Assembly: GCF_000442275.2 (NCBI RefSeq) | Contig: NZ_KE557312.1 | Location: forward strand, 349,887-413,886 | DNA length: 64,000 nt | From: Litoreibacter arenae DSM 19593 | GTDB taxonomy: Bacteria > Pseudomonadota > Alphaproteobacteria > Rhodobacterales > Rhodobacteraceae | Direction: 5' to 3' | In this document: piece after piece, positions 27,683-36,053 of the stretch | How positions within the stretch are numbered: position 1 is the first letter of the stretch | How the letters are laid out: every line of letters begins with the position of its first letter | Translations under genes and position numbers: made by a program | The notes under the pieces: generated by a model | The model's database searches: none | The model's input: only the letters and a program-made list of their open reading frames with translations | Told to the model about the DNA's origin: nothing

Positions 27683-29500
27683 ATGGCACGCACACCTCTT
27701 CTCCAACTGACCGACATCTCGCTGACCTTCGGCGGTGATCCCTTGTTTTCAGACTTGAGCCTTGTGGTTCAGCCCGGCGATCGGGTGGCCCTTGTGGGCC
27801 GCAACGGATCGGGAAAATCGACCCTGATGAAGGTCATGGGTGGGCTGGTGGAGCCCGACACCGGCGCGCGATTCCTCGCGCCCGGCGTCACCACTGGCTA
27901 CATGCAGCAAGACCCCGACCTGACAGGCTTTGCGACGCTCGGGGATTTCGCATTGAGCGAGATGGACCCGAGCGAGGAATACAAGCTTTTGAGCGCGGCT
28001 GAAGGGTTGAAACTGAATCTTGAGGCGGAGGTCTCTGCGGCCTCCGGCGGGGAACGTCGCCGTGCCGCCTTGGCGAAGCTGCTGGCCGAAGCACCGGAAT
28101 TGATGCTACTCGACGAGCCGACCAACCATCTGGATATCGAAGCGATTGCATGGCTGGAATCACACCTGTCCTCGACCCGCGCTGCATTTATCCTGATCTC
28201 GCACGACCGCGCCTTCCTGCGCGCGCTGACCCGCGCGACGCTGTGGGTGGATCGCGGGCAGGTGCGTCGGCAGGAGACGGGGTTCGACCGCTTCGAGGAA
28301 TGGCGCGACAAGATGTGGGAAGAGGAAGACCAGCAACGCCACAAGCTGAACCGCAAGATCAAGGCGGAGGCGCGATGGGCTGTTGAAGGCATCTCGGCGC
28401 GGCGCAAGCGCAACCAAGGCCGCGTGCGGGCGTTGCAGGATTTGCGGGCGGAACGCGCCAGCCAGATACAACGGCAAGGCTCGGCCGCGATGGCCTTGGA
28501 GGCGGGGCCGAAATCCGGCAAGCAGGTCTTCGTGATGGAGGATGTGTCGCTTGCGTTTGACGATAAGATCATTGTGAAGAACTTCTCGCTGAAGGTGAAC
28601 CGCGGTGACCGCATCGCGCTGGTGGGCCCGAACGGGGCGGGCAAAACGTCTTTACTTAAGCTGATGACCGGCGAAATTGAGCCGGATTCCGGCACGGTAA
28701 AGATCGGCACCAATCTGGAAATGGCGGTGTTCGACCAGAACCGCGCGGCGCTGGACCCCGAGGCGACCCTGTGGGCGTCGCTGACGGAAGACCCGACCAC
28801 CCGCGTGCGCGGGCAGGGCGACCACATCATGGTGCGCGGCACGCCCAAGCATGTGGTGGGCTACCTCAAGGAATTCCTGTTCGACGAGGCGCAAGCCCGC
28901 GCGCCGGTGAAATCCCTGTCGGGCGGCGAGAAAGCCCGCCTGCTGCTGGCGCGGATCATGGCGCGGGAAAGCAATCTTCTGATCCTCGACGAGCCGACCA
29001 ACGATCTGGACATCGAGACGCTGGACCTGTTGCAGGAGCTGATCGGCGACTATGACGGCACCGTCATTCTGGTCAGCCACGACCGAGATTTCCTCGACCG
29101 CGTGGCCTCGACCACCGTGGCGCTGAAGGACGGTAAGGCGACCGTCTATGCGGGCGGCTGGTCCGACTACAAGGCGCAGGCGGCGGAAGGCGGGGACGAG
29201 GCTGTGCTGTCTGACAAACCCGCGCAGACGCGGCGCGAAAAAGGGCGTCAGGCGGCAGCGGAGAAGAAAGCCGACGGCGGCTTGTCTTTCACCGAAAAGC
29301 ACCGGCTGGAGGCTTTGCCTGCCGAAATGGAGCGACTGGAGGCAGAGATTGCCAAACTGGTCGAGTTCCTGTCTGATCCAAACCTGTTCACCGACCATCC
29401 GGCCAAGTTCCAAAAGGCCACCGATGCACTGGTGGAGCGGCAGGCGGTCTTGGATGCTGCCGAAGAGGAATGGCTGAGCTTGGAAGAAAAGGCGGGGTAG
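27683..29500 (+). CDS. ABC-F family ATPase, Uup-like
   Basis: 605 aa with two ABC domains and no transmembrane part. Walker A 1 is GRNGSGKST (39-47), signature 1 is ASGGERRR (about 120), and Walker B 1 is LMLLDEPTNHLDIE. The linker has a helical, basic stretch, then Walker A 2 GPNGAGKTS, signature 2 LSGGEKARLLLAR and Walker B 2 LLILDEPTNDLDIE. The C-terminal coiled coil (LEALPAEMERLEAEIAKL) is the Uup-type DNA/ribosome-binding tail. ABC-F proteins act on ribosomes or DNA structures. The next gene starts 4 bases after its stop. Confidence 0.9.
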   Translation: MARTPLLQLTDISLTFGGDPLFSDLSLVVQPGDRVALVGRNGSGKSTLMKVMGGLVEPDTGARFLAPGVTTGYMQQDPDLTGFATLGDFALSEMDPSEEYKLLSAAEGLKLNLEAEVSAASGGERRRAALAKLLAEAPELMLLDEPTNHLDIEAIAWLESHLSSTRAAFILISHDRAFLRALTRATLWVDRGQVRRQETGFDRFEEWRDKMWEEEDQQRHKLNRKIKAEARWAVEGISARRKRNQGRVRALQDLRAERASQIQRQGSAAMALEAGPKSGKQVFVMEDVSLAFDDKIIVKNFSLKVNRGDRIALVGPNGAGKTSLLKLMTGEIEPDSGTVKIGTNLEMAVFDQNRAALDPEATLWASLTEDPTTRVRGQGDHIMVRGTPKHVVGYLKEFLFDEAQARAPVKSLSGGEKARLLLARIMARESNLLILDEPTNDLDIETLDLLQELIGDYDGTVILVSHDRDFLDRVASTTVALKDGKATVYAGGWSDYKAQAAEGGDEAVLSDKPAQTRREKGRQAAAEKKADGGLSFTEKHRLEALPAEMERLEAEIAKLVEFLSDPNLFTDHPAKFQKATDALVERQAVLDAAEEEWLSLEEKAG

Positions 29501-29504
29501 TCAC

Positions 29505-30479
29505 ATGGTCGCAGTAACGCTGAACGAGATCGAAGCGCTGAGTGTTGCGGCCCTGACCCGCCACGGCGCGGCCCCGTGGGTCGCCGCAGAAGTCGCCCGC
29601 GCGGTGCGCCGCGCCGAGGAGACGGGCAACGTCATTTGCGGTCTCTACTATCTGGAAAGCTACTGCCTGCAACTGGCCTCCGGCCGTGTGAAAGGCGATG
29701 TGGAGCCTGTGGTCACACGCCCGCGCCCCGGATCGGTCAAGGCCGATGCGAAGTTCGGCTTTGCGCAGGCGGCTTTCGCCCGCGCGTTGCTCGACGCGGT
29801 TGCGGCGGCAAAGGAAAACGGCACGGCGTCGCTGGCCGTGGCGCACGCACATACTTGCACCTCGCTTGGCTTTTTCACCGAACAAATCGCGGCGCAAGGG
29901 TTGGTGGGCATCGGCTTCACCAATGCCTCTCCGGTGGTGGCGCCGCCCGGCGGCAACAAGGCGGTGATCGGCACCAACCCGATTGCCATGACGGTGCCGG
30001 GGACCGATGCGCCTGCGATGCATTTCGATTTCTCGACCTCCGCTGTGGCTTTGGGCAAGATCACCATGGCGAAGGCTGCGGGAGAGAGCATTCCGCTGGG
30101 CTGGGCCGTCGACGCGGCAGGTCAGCCGACCACCGACCCGGAGGCCGCCCTTGGCGGCGCGTTGCTGTCTACGGGTGGCTACAAGGGCTGGGGCTTTGGC
30201 CTGATGGCGGAGGTGCTGGCGGCGGCTATGACCGGCTCGGTCAACTCGCTGGATGTGGGCGGCTTGAAGTTGCCCGACGGCCCGCCGCACGGGCTGGGAC
30301 AGTTCTACCTGCTGCTGGACCCCGGCACCTACACCGATGCATTTGCAGCGCGTGTGGGCCGCGTGGTCGATGCCGTGGCAGAGCAGCCCGGCGCGCGTAT
30401 TCCGGGGGCCACGCGGGCGGAGGCCTCCGTGGTGCAAGTGGCCGATGAATTATGGGAAAAGCTGTCCGCCCTGGCCTAG
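29505..30479 (+). CDS. Ldh/MDH2-family NAD(P)H oxidoreductase
   Basis: 324 aa malate/L-lactate dehydrogenase-type enzyme (not the Rossmann LDH family). Segments GIGFTNASPVVAPPGGNKAVI, GTNPIAMTVPG, HFDFSTSAVALGKITMA and TGGYKGWGFGLMAEVLAA match this family, whose members reduce 2-keto acids, sulfolactate or cyclic imines such as 1-pyrroline-2-carboxylate. The usual active-site His region reads VAHAHTCTSLGFF. Substrate undetermined. It starts 4 bases after the ABC-F gene and shares a CTAG stop with the convergent transporter. Confidence 0.82.
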   Translation: MVAVTLNEIEALSVAALTRHGAAPWVAAEVARAVRRAEETGNVICGLYYLESYCLQLASGRVKGDVEPVVTRPRPGSVKADAKFGFAQAAFARALLDAVAAAKENGTASLAVAHAHTCTSLGFFTEQIAAQGLVGIGFTNASPVVAPPGGNKAVIGTNPIAMTVPGTDAPAMHFDFSTSAVALGKITMAKAAGESIPLGWAVDAAGQPTTDPEAALGGALLSTGGYKGWGFGLMAEVLAAAMTGSVNSLDVGGLKLPDGPPHGLGQFYLLLDPGTYTDAFAARVGRVVDAVAEQPGARIPGATRAEASVVQVADELWEKLSALA

Positions 30480-30925
30480 GCGCGGCCCGTGATCTGGGTC
30501 AGGAATACCCCCGCCGCCATCACCGCAATGCCCGCCGCGCGGGTCGGTGTCAGCGGGCTGTGAACCGCACCGAACAGTGCGAAGTGGTCGATCAGGGCCG
30601 CCGAGATCAACTGCCCCAGAAGCACGAAAAACACCGCGTTGCCGATGCCGAAATGCGGTGCGATATAGGTGATGGTCAGCACATAAAACGCGATCAGGAC
30701 GCCCGCCAGCATCAGGTGTTTCGGCGAGGAGGGTATTTTGGCAAGGGCGGCGGGGCCCGTGAGCATCACGACCACCAGCGCACATAGAAACGCCACGGCA
30801 AACAGGACGACAGACGCGGCGGCGGGGGCGCTGATCAGGCGGCCAAGCTGCGCATTCAACGCCGCGAGGACAGGGATGCCAACACCTGCGGCGAGCATGA
30901 TCAGGGCGTAGGATGTGTTGCTCAT
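30476..30925 (-). CDS. DMT-superfamily small transporter (YdcZ/DUF606-like)
   Basis: 149 aa from ATG 30925, with five hydrophobic segments, e.g. YALIMLAAGVGIPVLAALNA, SVVLFAVAFLCALVVVML and GIAVMAAGVFLTQITGR. This matches the five-helix DUF606/YdcZ proteins related to half-size drug/metabolite transporters, which dimerise or pair. Substrate unknown. It lies 10 bases after the SDR gene on the same strand, so co-transcription is likely. Stop codon shared as CTAG with the convergent dehydrogenase. Confidence 0.82.
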   Translation of the reverse strand: MSNTSYALIMLAAGVGIPVLAALNAQLGRLISAPAAASVVLFAVAFLCALVVVMLTGPAALAKIPSSPKHLMLAGVLIAFYVLTITYIAPHFGIGNAVFFVLLGQLISAALIDHFALFGAVHSPLTPTRAAGIAVMAAGVFLTQITGRA

Positions 30926-30935
30926 ATGGGTCGCC

Positions 30936-31655
30936 TCAATAGGTTGCCCGCCCGCCGGACAGGTCAAACACCGCCCCCGTGGTAAACGAGTTCTCGGCGG
31001 AGACGATCCATGCGATCATATTGGCGGCTTCCTCGACCTCCAGGAACCGCGCACGGGGGATTTTGGAGAGCATGTAGCCAATATGCTCCTCGCTCATCTG
31101 GTCGAAAATCGGCGTTCGTGCGGCGGCGGGGGTCACGCAGTTGATGGCAATGTTATGCGCGGCGTTCTCCTTGCCGGCGGACTTGGTAAAGCCGATGACC
31201 CCCGCTTTGGACGCCGAGTAGGCGCAGGCGTTGGGGTTGCCTTCTTTGCCCGCGATGGAGGCAATGTTGAGGATGCGGCCATAGTCCCGCGCCTGCATGC
31301 CCGGCAGCACCGCCTTGTTGGTGTTGTAGGTGCCGGTCAGGTTGATGGCGACAATCTGCGCCCATGCGCCATCGTCGTAGTCCTGAATGGGCGCGTTCGG
31401 GCCTGCGATGCCCGCGGAGTTCACCAAGATATCCACGGGGCCGAGCTCGTCCTCGGTAGCAGCAAGCGCCGCCTTTACAGAGGCCATATCCGATATATCG
31501 CAGGTCGTGTTGAAATCGCCCGTCTGCGTCTCGCGCATGTCCCAGACCGCGACGCTTGCGCCGGATGCGCGAAGGCGCTCGGTGACTGCCAGCCCGATCC
31601 CCTGCGCGCCGCCGGTCACCACGGCCACGCGGCCGGTCATATCGTAAGTGTTCAT
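30936..31655 (-). CDS. SDR-family oxidoreductase
   Basis: 239 aa classical short-chain dehydrogenase. Cofactor motif TGGAQGIG (residues 14-21), structural NSAG (79-82), catalytic Ser in NIASIAG (S133) and YSASK (Y146, K150). An acidic residue after the second strand (VWDM, D39) suggests NAD(H) preference. FabG-like, but a sugar or polyol dehydrogenase role is equally possible. A small transporter follows 10 bases downstream. Confidence 0.88.
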   Translation of the reverse strand: MNTYDMTGRVAVVTGGAQGIGLAVTERLRASGASVAVWDMRETQTGDFNTTCDISDMASVKAALAATEDELGPVDILVNSAGIAGPNAPIQDYDDGAWAQIVAINLTGTYNTNKAVLPGMQARDYGRILNIASIAGKEGNPNACAYSASKAGVIGFTKSAGKENAAHNIAINCVTPAAARTPIFDQMSEEHIGYMLSKIPRARFLEVEEAANMIAWIVSAENSFTTGAVFDLSGGRATY

Positions 31656-31679
31656 AGCAAATCCCTCCGGATCGTCAGG

Positions 31680-32363
31680 TTAATCGCAGATGTCGTCCAG
31701 CTCTACCCCTTTCCACGGCAGCACCATCTTGGCGTCGTCGAGGCGGGTTGTCATGGCGGCGAGGTCGAAATGGGGTTGCATCAGCCGCTCCAGCCGCGTG
31801 GTGCGCGGAGCCTTGGGAGCGAGGGCGGCGCAGCAGACGTATTCTGCGGCGATGGCGCCTTGTTGCTCGTAGCCGAAATCGAGGAACTCCGCGGTGTTGG
31901 ACAGCTCGAACAGGTAAGGGTCGGGGCTGCTTTGGTGCTCTTGCGCGGCCTTGAACGGGTGGTAGCCGGTGGTCGCGCGGTTCTGCCATTGCCAGACATG
32001 GACCAACTCGTGGGCCAGAAACATCGACGCCAACAGCAGCGCCGCGTCGGGGTATGCCGGTAGGTAGTCGCGGGCGGCGTAGTCCGGGTTCACGTTGATT
32101 GTATTGAATAAAACAGTCGCGCCGGGGGCGCTGGTGATGGTCGGCCGGGCCACCGGCGGCAGGATTTTCTGCGAACAGGTGGTGCGGGGCGGGGTCGGGT
32201 ATGTGGTGTTGTAGAGCTTCAGGATAGGGGCCTGACGGATGCGCACCTTGGATGTGTCGAGCGCGGGGCCGTGGAATTCGGAGGCGAAGCGGGCCTCGGC
32301 CTCGGACAGGGGGCGGCCGCAGGCGGTAAGGCTCAGGAAAGCAAGGATAATCAGCGTGCGCAT
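31680..32363 (-). CDS. Lipoprotein with HExxH motif
   Basis: 227 aa from ATG 32363, giving the signal MRTLIILAFLSLTACG with lipobox Cys15. The mature protein carries HELVHVWQW, an HExxH zinc-binding motif of the kind found in DUF4157-like and gluzincin-related proteins, downstream of YPDAALLLASMFLA. A second acidic ligand could lie in FLDFGYEQQGAIAAEY. Two Cys in VCCAAL are unusual. It may be a periplasmic peptidase or a peptidase-like binding protein; activity is unproven. It lies 24 bases upstream of the SDR gene on the same strand. Confidence 0.7.
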   Translation of the reverse strand: MRTLIILAFLSLTACGRPLSEAEARFASEFHGPALDTSKVRIRQAPILKLYNTTYPTPPRTTCSQKILPPVARPTITSAPGATVLFNTINVNPDYAARDYLPAYPDAALLLASMFLAHELVHVWQWQNRATTGYHPFKAAQEHQSSPDPYLFELSNTAEFLDFGYEQQGAIAAEYVCCAALAPKAPRTTRLERLMQPHFDLAAMTTRLDDAKMVLPWKGVELDDICD

Positions 32364-32470
32364 GGGGGCACAGTGGCGGGTCTTTGCGGATAGGGCAAGG
32401 GGCTTTGACATGGCGCAAGACGGGGTGTCCGGAAGCTGTTAGTCTCGCCTCAAAACGAATGGAGGCGCAG

Positions 32471-32857
32471 ATGAAAAACGTTTATTTACTGGCACTTGTG
32501 GCACTGGCGGGATGCGCGGAGCCGGAGCCGCCCACGGGCGCGCAGCTGTTTGCGGACAATTGCACCGCATGTCATGGCGCGGATGGTAGCGGTTCGGGCT
32601 GGGTCGCGGCTGGGTTGCAGCGCAAGCCCGCCGATCTGACGACGCTAAGTGCCCGCAATGGCGGTGTTTTTCCGATGGAGCGGGTGCTGAGCTCGATCGA
32701 CGGATTCCACCGCAACCCCGGCTTCGAGACCGCTATGCCGGAGTTCGGGGCGTTCTTTTCCGGGCCTATGGACCAGATCGAACTGGACGGCGTGATGACG
32801 CCGGTGCCGGAGCCGCTGCTGCTGGTGGCGGAGTATCTCGAAAGCTTGCAAAAGTAG
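32471..32857 (+). CDS. Lipoprotein c-type cytochrome
   Basis: 128 aa from ATG 32471 (GGAGGCGCAG before it). A short lipoprotein signal, MKNVYLLALVALAGC, places Cys15 as the lipid anchor. One haem site, CTACHG, lies in LFADNCTACHGADGSGSG; the probable axial Met is in AMPEFGAF. It resembles the class I cytochrome c family of the next gene, with which it shares an LFxxxCxxCHG start and an LTTLSARNGGVFP-type segment, suggesting a duplication. Electron partner unknown; haem attachment would use the Ccm system at 45.4-47.7 kb. Confidence 0.85.
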   Translation: MKNVYLLALVALAGCAEPEPPTGAQLFADNCTACHGADGSGSGWVAAGLQRKPADLTTLSARNGGVFPMERVLSSIDGFHRNPGFETAMPEFGAFFSGPMDQIELDGVMTPVPEPLLLVAEYLESLQK

Positions 32858-32990
32858 CGATTTAGGCGGTCTGCAAACCGTCTGCCAAGTGTCGGCTTTC
32901 TGTCGGGTACCGAGGCGGCGTTGACGCATATCAATGCGCGAGTTCGGGCCGTCGGGTAGTCTTGGATGTGTCAGCAGAGGAGTGCACATC

Positions 32991-33386
32991 ATGAAACATC
33001 TCACCGCTTTGGTCATCGCCGTTCTGGCCCCGCTCGCCGCCGCCGCGCAGGACGCGGAGAACGGGGCCGAATTGTTCACCCAGCATTGCGCCACCTGCCA
33101 CGGGGTTGAGGCGCAGGGGGACGGGCCGATGAACTCGGTGCTGATTATACGGCCGACAGACCTGACGCAGCTTGCGGCCCAGAATGACGGCACCTTTCCG
33201 GTCGCGCGGGTGATTGCGCGGATCGACGGGCGGGACCCTTTGGTGTCGCATGGCAGCCCGATGCCGATCTACGGGCAGTTCTTCGAAGGCAAAGGCGAGA
33301 CCATCCGTGGCGAGGACGGGGTGATGATCATGACCAGCCAGCCGGTGATTGATCTGGTGGCGTATCTGGAGGGGGTGCAGGGGTAG
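32991..33386 (+). CDS. Periplasmic c-type cytochrome
   Basis: 131 aa from ATG 32991 behind GAGGAG. The cleavable signal MKHLTALVIAVLAPLAAAAQ is followed by the haem motif CATCHG in ELFTQHCATCHGVEAQGDGP. LTQLAAQNDGTFPVARVIARI parallels LTTLSARNGGVFP in the preceding gene, and SPMPIYGQFF holds a likely axial Met. The two genes probably arose by duplication: one lipid-anchored, one soluble. After the stop comes a 647-base gene-free stretch. Confidence 0.88.
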   Translation: MKHLTALVIAVLAPLAAAAQDAENGAELFTQHCATCHGVEAQGDGPMNSVLIIRPTDLTQLAAQNDGTFPVARVIARIDGRDPLVSHGSPMPIYGQFFEGKGETIRGEDGVMIMTSQPVIDLVAYLEGVQG

Positions 33387-33425
33387 GGGTGTAGCGCCCT
33401 CGCGCGGAATCAAGGCCGCAGGCCG

Positions 33426-33563
33426 CCGCGCATCGCCGTCACGTCCCATGGGGCGGCGATTTTGCTGATGCTGGGAACGGTCAGTTTTGGGGGAAGAGTT
33501 TGGCTGCCATAAAGTGGATGTCACTGAGGTTGGATCGCCACCCCGCGTGACGGCGATGCGCGG
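33426..33563. repeat. 138-bp element with 18-bp perfect terminal inverted repeats
   Basis: CCGCGCATCGCCGTCACG (33426-33443) is the exact reverse complement of 33546-33563. Just inside, GGGGCGGCGAT pairs with ATCGCCACCCC with one mismatch, so the ends form a nearly 30-bp stem around an unstructured middle. No open frame fits inside. It could be a MITE-like element or a structured RNA. Confidence 0.8.
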
Positions 33564-33595
33564 CTTGTCTTTAGCGTTTCTCTGCCTTCTGTCGG

Positions 33596-33649
33596 GTGGG
33601 TTGTTATGATGGATCTGTGAATCTTCGTCGCTGGCCCGAAGATACCCAC
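33596..33649. repeat. Nested hairpin
   Basis: ATCTTCG (33621-33627) pairs with CGAAGAT (33637-33643), and outside it GTGGGT (33596-33601) pairs with ACCCAC (33644-33649). It lies between two stronger inverted repeats and might belong to a transcribed structured RNA. Confidence 0.45.
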
Positions 33650-33711
33650 TCGTCGGAGGGATGAATTTGAAATGAACTTGCTACATGTTCCCCAAGGGAG
33701 TTTCCAATACG

Positions 33712-33739
33712 CAACATATGGTGTAATTAGTATATGTTG
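33712..33739. repeat. Dyad CAACATAT-12-ATATGTTG
   Basis: An 8-bp perfect inverted repeat with a 12-base spacer, AT-rich, 20 bases before the large hairpin. Spacing and composition would suit a protein-binding operator as well as a small hairpin. Confidence 0.5.
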
Positions 33740-33758
33740 GTGTTGACACGCCTACGCT

Positions 33759-33832
33759 TCATGGCTAGCGAGGAGTGCGGGGCAGGGCGAAGCACTGGCG
33801 ACAGCGGACCCCGCACTCCTCGCTAGCCATGA
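33759..33832. repeat. Large perfect hairpin, 24-bp arms
   Basis: The 24 bases 33759-33782 (starting TCATGGCTAGCGAGGAG) recur exactly as reverse complement at 33809-33832, separated by 26 bases. There is no T-tract after either arm, so it is not a standard terminator. Perfect 24-bp arms rarely persist without selection or recent origin. Confidence 0.9.
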
Positions 33833-34033
33833 CCTGCGCCGTAAGCCATTGTTTTTAATCACTTTATTGCGAATCTTTCGATTCGTTTTAGCGCTTGGTA
33901 AGTTACTGAAATGGCTCATTGAATTTTTGCTCCTTCTGGTTGCAATTCATGAACTTATAATAGCAGAAAACTCACTTATTACAATGGTTTACGCCTGTAT
34001 TTGGATGGTTCGAAGTTTGATTTCAAGCCAACC

Positions 34034-35998
34034 CTAAACATCCACATCCTCAACAAACTTCGCGTTCTGCTGGATATATTCGAACCGCAGTTCCGGCTTT
34101 TTGCCCATCAGGCGCTCGACCAGGTCGGAGGTTTCGCCCGGCTCGTCTTCCTGCACGGTGACGCGGATGAGTTGGCGGGAGGCGGGGTCCATTGTGGTTT
34201 CTTTCAAATCCTTCGCGTCCATCTCGCCCAGACCTTTGAATCGCTGCACGTCGATTTTTCCCTTGCCGCCCAAGCCTTTGAGCAGCGCCGCCTCTTTAGC
34301 GGCATCGTCAGCCACATAGAGGCGGTTGGCGCCTTGGGTCAGGCGGTAGAGGGGCGGGCAGGCGAGGTAGAGGTGGCCCTGGTCGATCAGCGGGCGCATC
34401 TGGATGAAGAAGAAGGTCATCAGCAGCGACGCGATATGCGCGCCGTCGACATCGGCGTCGGTCATGATGATGATCTTGTCGTAGCGCAGATCCTCGACGT
34501 TGAATTTGGTGCCCATGCCGACGCCGAGCGCCTCGCACAGGTCGGAGATTTCGGCGTTCGAGGTAAGCTTGCCGGAGGCGGCCCCCAGCACGTTAAGGAT
34601 CTTGCCCTTGAGCGGCAGCAGGGCCTGCGTGACGCGGTTGCGCGCGCCCTTGGCGGAGCCGCCGGCGCTGTCGCCCTCGACGATGAACAGCTCGGTGCCT
34701 TCGCGGGTTTTGCTGGTGCAATCGGTCAGCTTGCCGGGCAGGCGCAGCTTCTTGGTGGCGGATTTGCGGGAGGTCTCCTTCTCCTGCTTGCGGCGCAGGC
34801 GTTCCTCGGCCCTGAGCACGAGGAAATCGAGGATGGCGCCCGCGGATTTGGTGTCGGAAGCGAGCCAGTTGTCGAAATGGTCGCGCACGGCGGCCTCGCA
34901 ATACTTGGCGGCGGCCTCGGTGGACAGGCGGTCCTTGGTCTGGCCGACGAAAGCGGGGTCGGCGATGAAGCACGACACCAGCGCGCAGCCGCCGGACATC
35001 AGGTCGTCGCGGGTGATCTGCGCGGCCTTCTTGTTGTTGGTCAGCTCGCCGTAAGCCTTGATGCCCTTGAGGATCGCGGCCCAGAAGCCGGTGACATGGG
35101 TGCCGCCCTCTGGGGTGGGGACGGTGTTGCAGTAGCTCTGGATGAAGCCGTCGCGGGACGGGGTCCAGTTGATCGCCCACTCGACCTTGCCTGCGGCGTT
35201 GAACTTTTCCTTGAAGTCCACGGTGCCTGCGAAGGCGGCATCGGCATAGGTGGTGGATTTGCCCAGCGTTTCCTTGAGGTAATCGGACAGCCCGCCGGGG
35301 AAGTGGAAGGTCGCGGTGGCGGGGGTCTCGCCGTCGTCGATTTCGGTTTTCCAGCGGATTTCCACGCCGGAGAACAGATAGGCCTTGGAGCGGATGGACT
35401 TGAACAGGCGGGCGGGCTTGAAGCGGTGGTTGCCGAAGATTTCGGCGTCGGCGTGGAAGGTCACCGTGGTGCCACGGCGGTTCTGGGTGGGGCCGATTTT
35501 CTCGATGGGGCCAAGGGGCAGACCACGGGAGAAGCGTTGCTCGAACAGCTCCTTGTTGCGGGCGACTTGCACCACCATGCTATCGCTGAGCGCGTTGACG
35601 ACGGAGGCCCCGACGCCGTGCAGACCGCCGGAGGTCTGGTAGGCCTTGCCGGAGAACTTGCCGCCTGCGTGCAGCGTGCAGAGGATGACCTCCAGCGCGG
35701 ATTTGTCGGGGAACTTGGGGTGCGGATCGATCGGGATGCCGCGCCCGTTGTCGGAGATGGTGACGGAGTAGTCGGAGTTCAGCGTGACCTCGATCCGGTT
35801 GGCGTGCCCGGCGACGGCCTCGTCCATGGAGTTGTCGAGGACTTCGGCCACCAGATGGTGCAGCGCCCGCTCGTCGGTGCCGCCGATATACATGCCGGGG
35901 CGTTTGCGGACGGGCTCCAGCCCCTCCAGCACCTCGATGGAGGAGGCGTTGTAGTCATCCTGGCCCTGGCTAAGAAGGTCGCTCATACCGCTGCTCAT
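34034..35998 (-). CDS. parE: DNA topoisomerase IV subunit B
   Basis: 654 aa. GHKL ATPase domain: EVLDNSMDEAVAG (about residue 52), ISDNGRGIPIDPHPK and GGLHGVGASVVNALS. TOPRIM domain: EGDSAGGSAKGARNR (about 438) and the metal-binding TDADVDGAHI (about 511). KTREGTELFIVEGDSAGG and the length (about 650, without the GyrB insert) support ParE over GyrB. Its stop borders the AT-rich end of the gene-free region. Start at 35998; a second ATG at 35986 is possible. parC is not in the window. Confidence 0.95.
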   Translation of the reverse strand: MSSGMSDLLSQGQDDYNASSIEVLEGLEPVRKRPGMYIGGTDERALHHLVAEVLDNSMDEAVAGHANRIEVTLNSDYSVTISDNGRGIPIDPHPKFPDKSALEVILCTLHAGGKFSGKAYQTSGGLHGVGASVVNALSDSMVVQVARNKELFEQRFSRGLPLGPIEKIGPTQNRRGTTVTFHADAEIFGNHRFKPARLFKSIRSKAYLFSGVEIRWKTEIDDGETPATATFHFPGGLSDYLKETLGKSTTYADAAFAGTVDFKEKFNAAGKVEWAINWTPSRDGFIQSYCNTVPTPEGGTHVTGFWAAILKGIKAYGELTNNKKAAQITRDDLMSGGCALVSCFIADPAFVGQTKDRLSTEAAAKYCEAAVRDHFDNWLASDTKSAGAILDFLVLRAEERLRRKQEKETSRKSATKKLRLPGKLTDCTSKTREGTELFIVEGDSAGGSAKGARNRVTQALLPLKGKILNVLGAASGKLTSNAEISDLCEALGVGMGTKFNVEDLRYDKIIIMTDADVDGAHIASLLMTFFFIQMRPLIDQGHLYLACPPLYRLTQGANRLYVADDAAKEAALLKGLGGKGKIDVQRFKGLGEMDAKDLKETTMDPASRQLIRVTVQEDEPGETSDLVERLMGKKPELRFEYIQQNAKFVEDVDV

Positions 35999-36053
35999 TT
36001 TTGTTGGTTTGAGCGTGATTATGGCAGAGCGGCGGGGCGGGGGGAAGGGCGGT

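Larger units (their letters stand above)
33387..34033. other. Gene-free, hairpin-rich intergenic region
   Basis: No convincing gene between the cytochrome gene and the parE stop. The left two thirds hold four sets of inverted repeats (listed separately). From about 33840 to 34033 the sequence becomes AT-rich; its only open frame would begin with a TTG without a ribosome-binding site, encode an almost entirely hydrophobic peptide and run into parE, so I do not call it. Confidence 0.8.

Noticed and set aside
33849..34037. 62-codon hydrophobic open frame before parE
   Set aside because: TTG start without ribosome-binding site, AT-rich sequence that gives hydrophobic residues by chance, and overlap into the parE stop.
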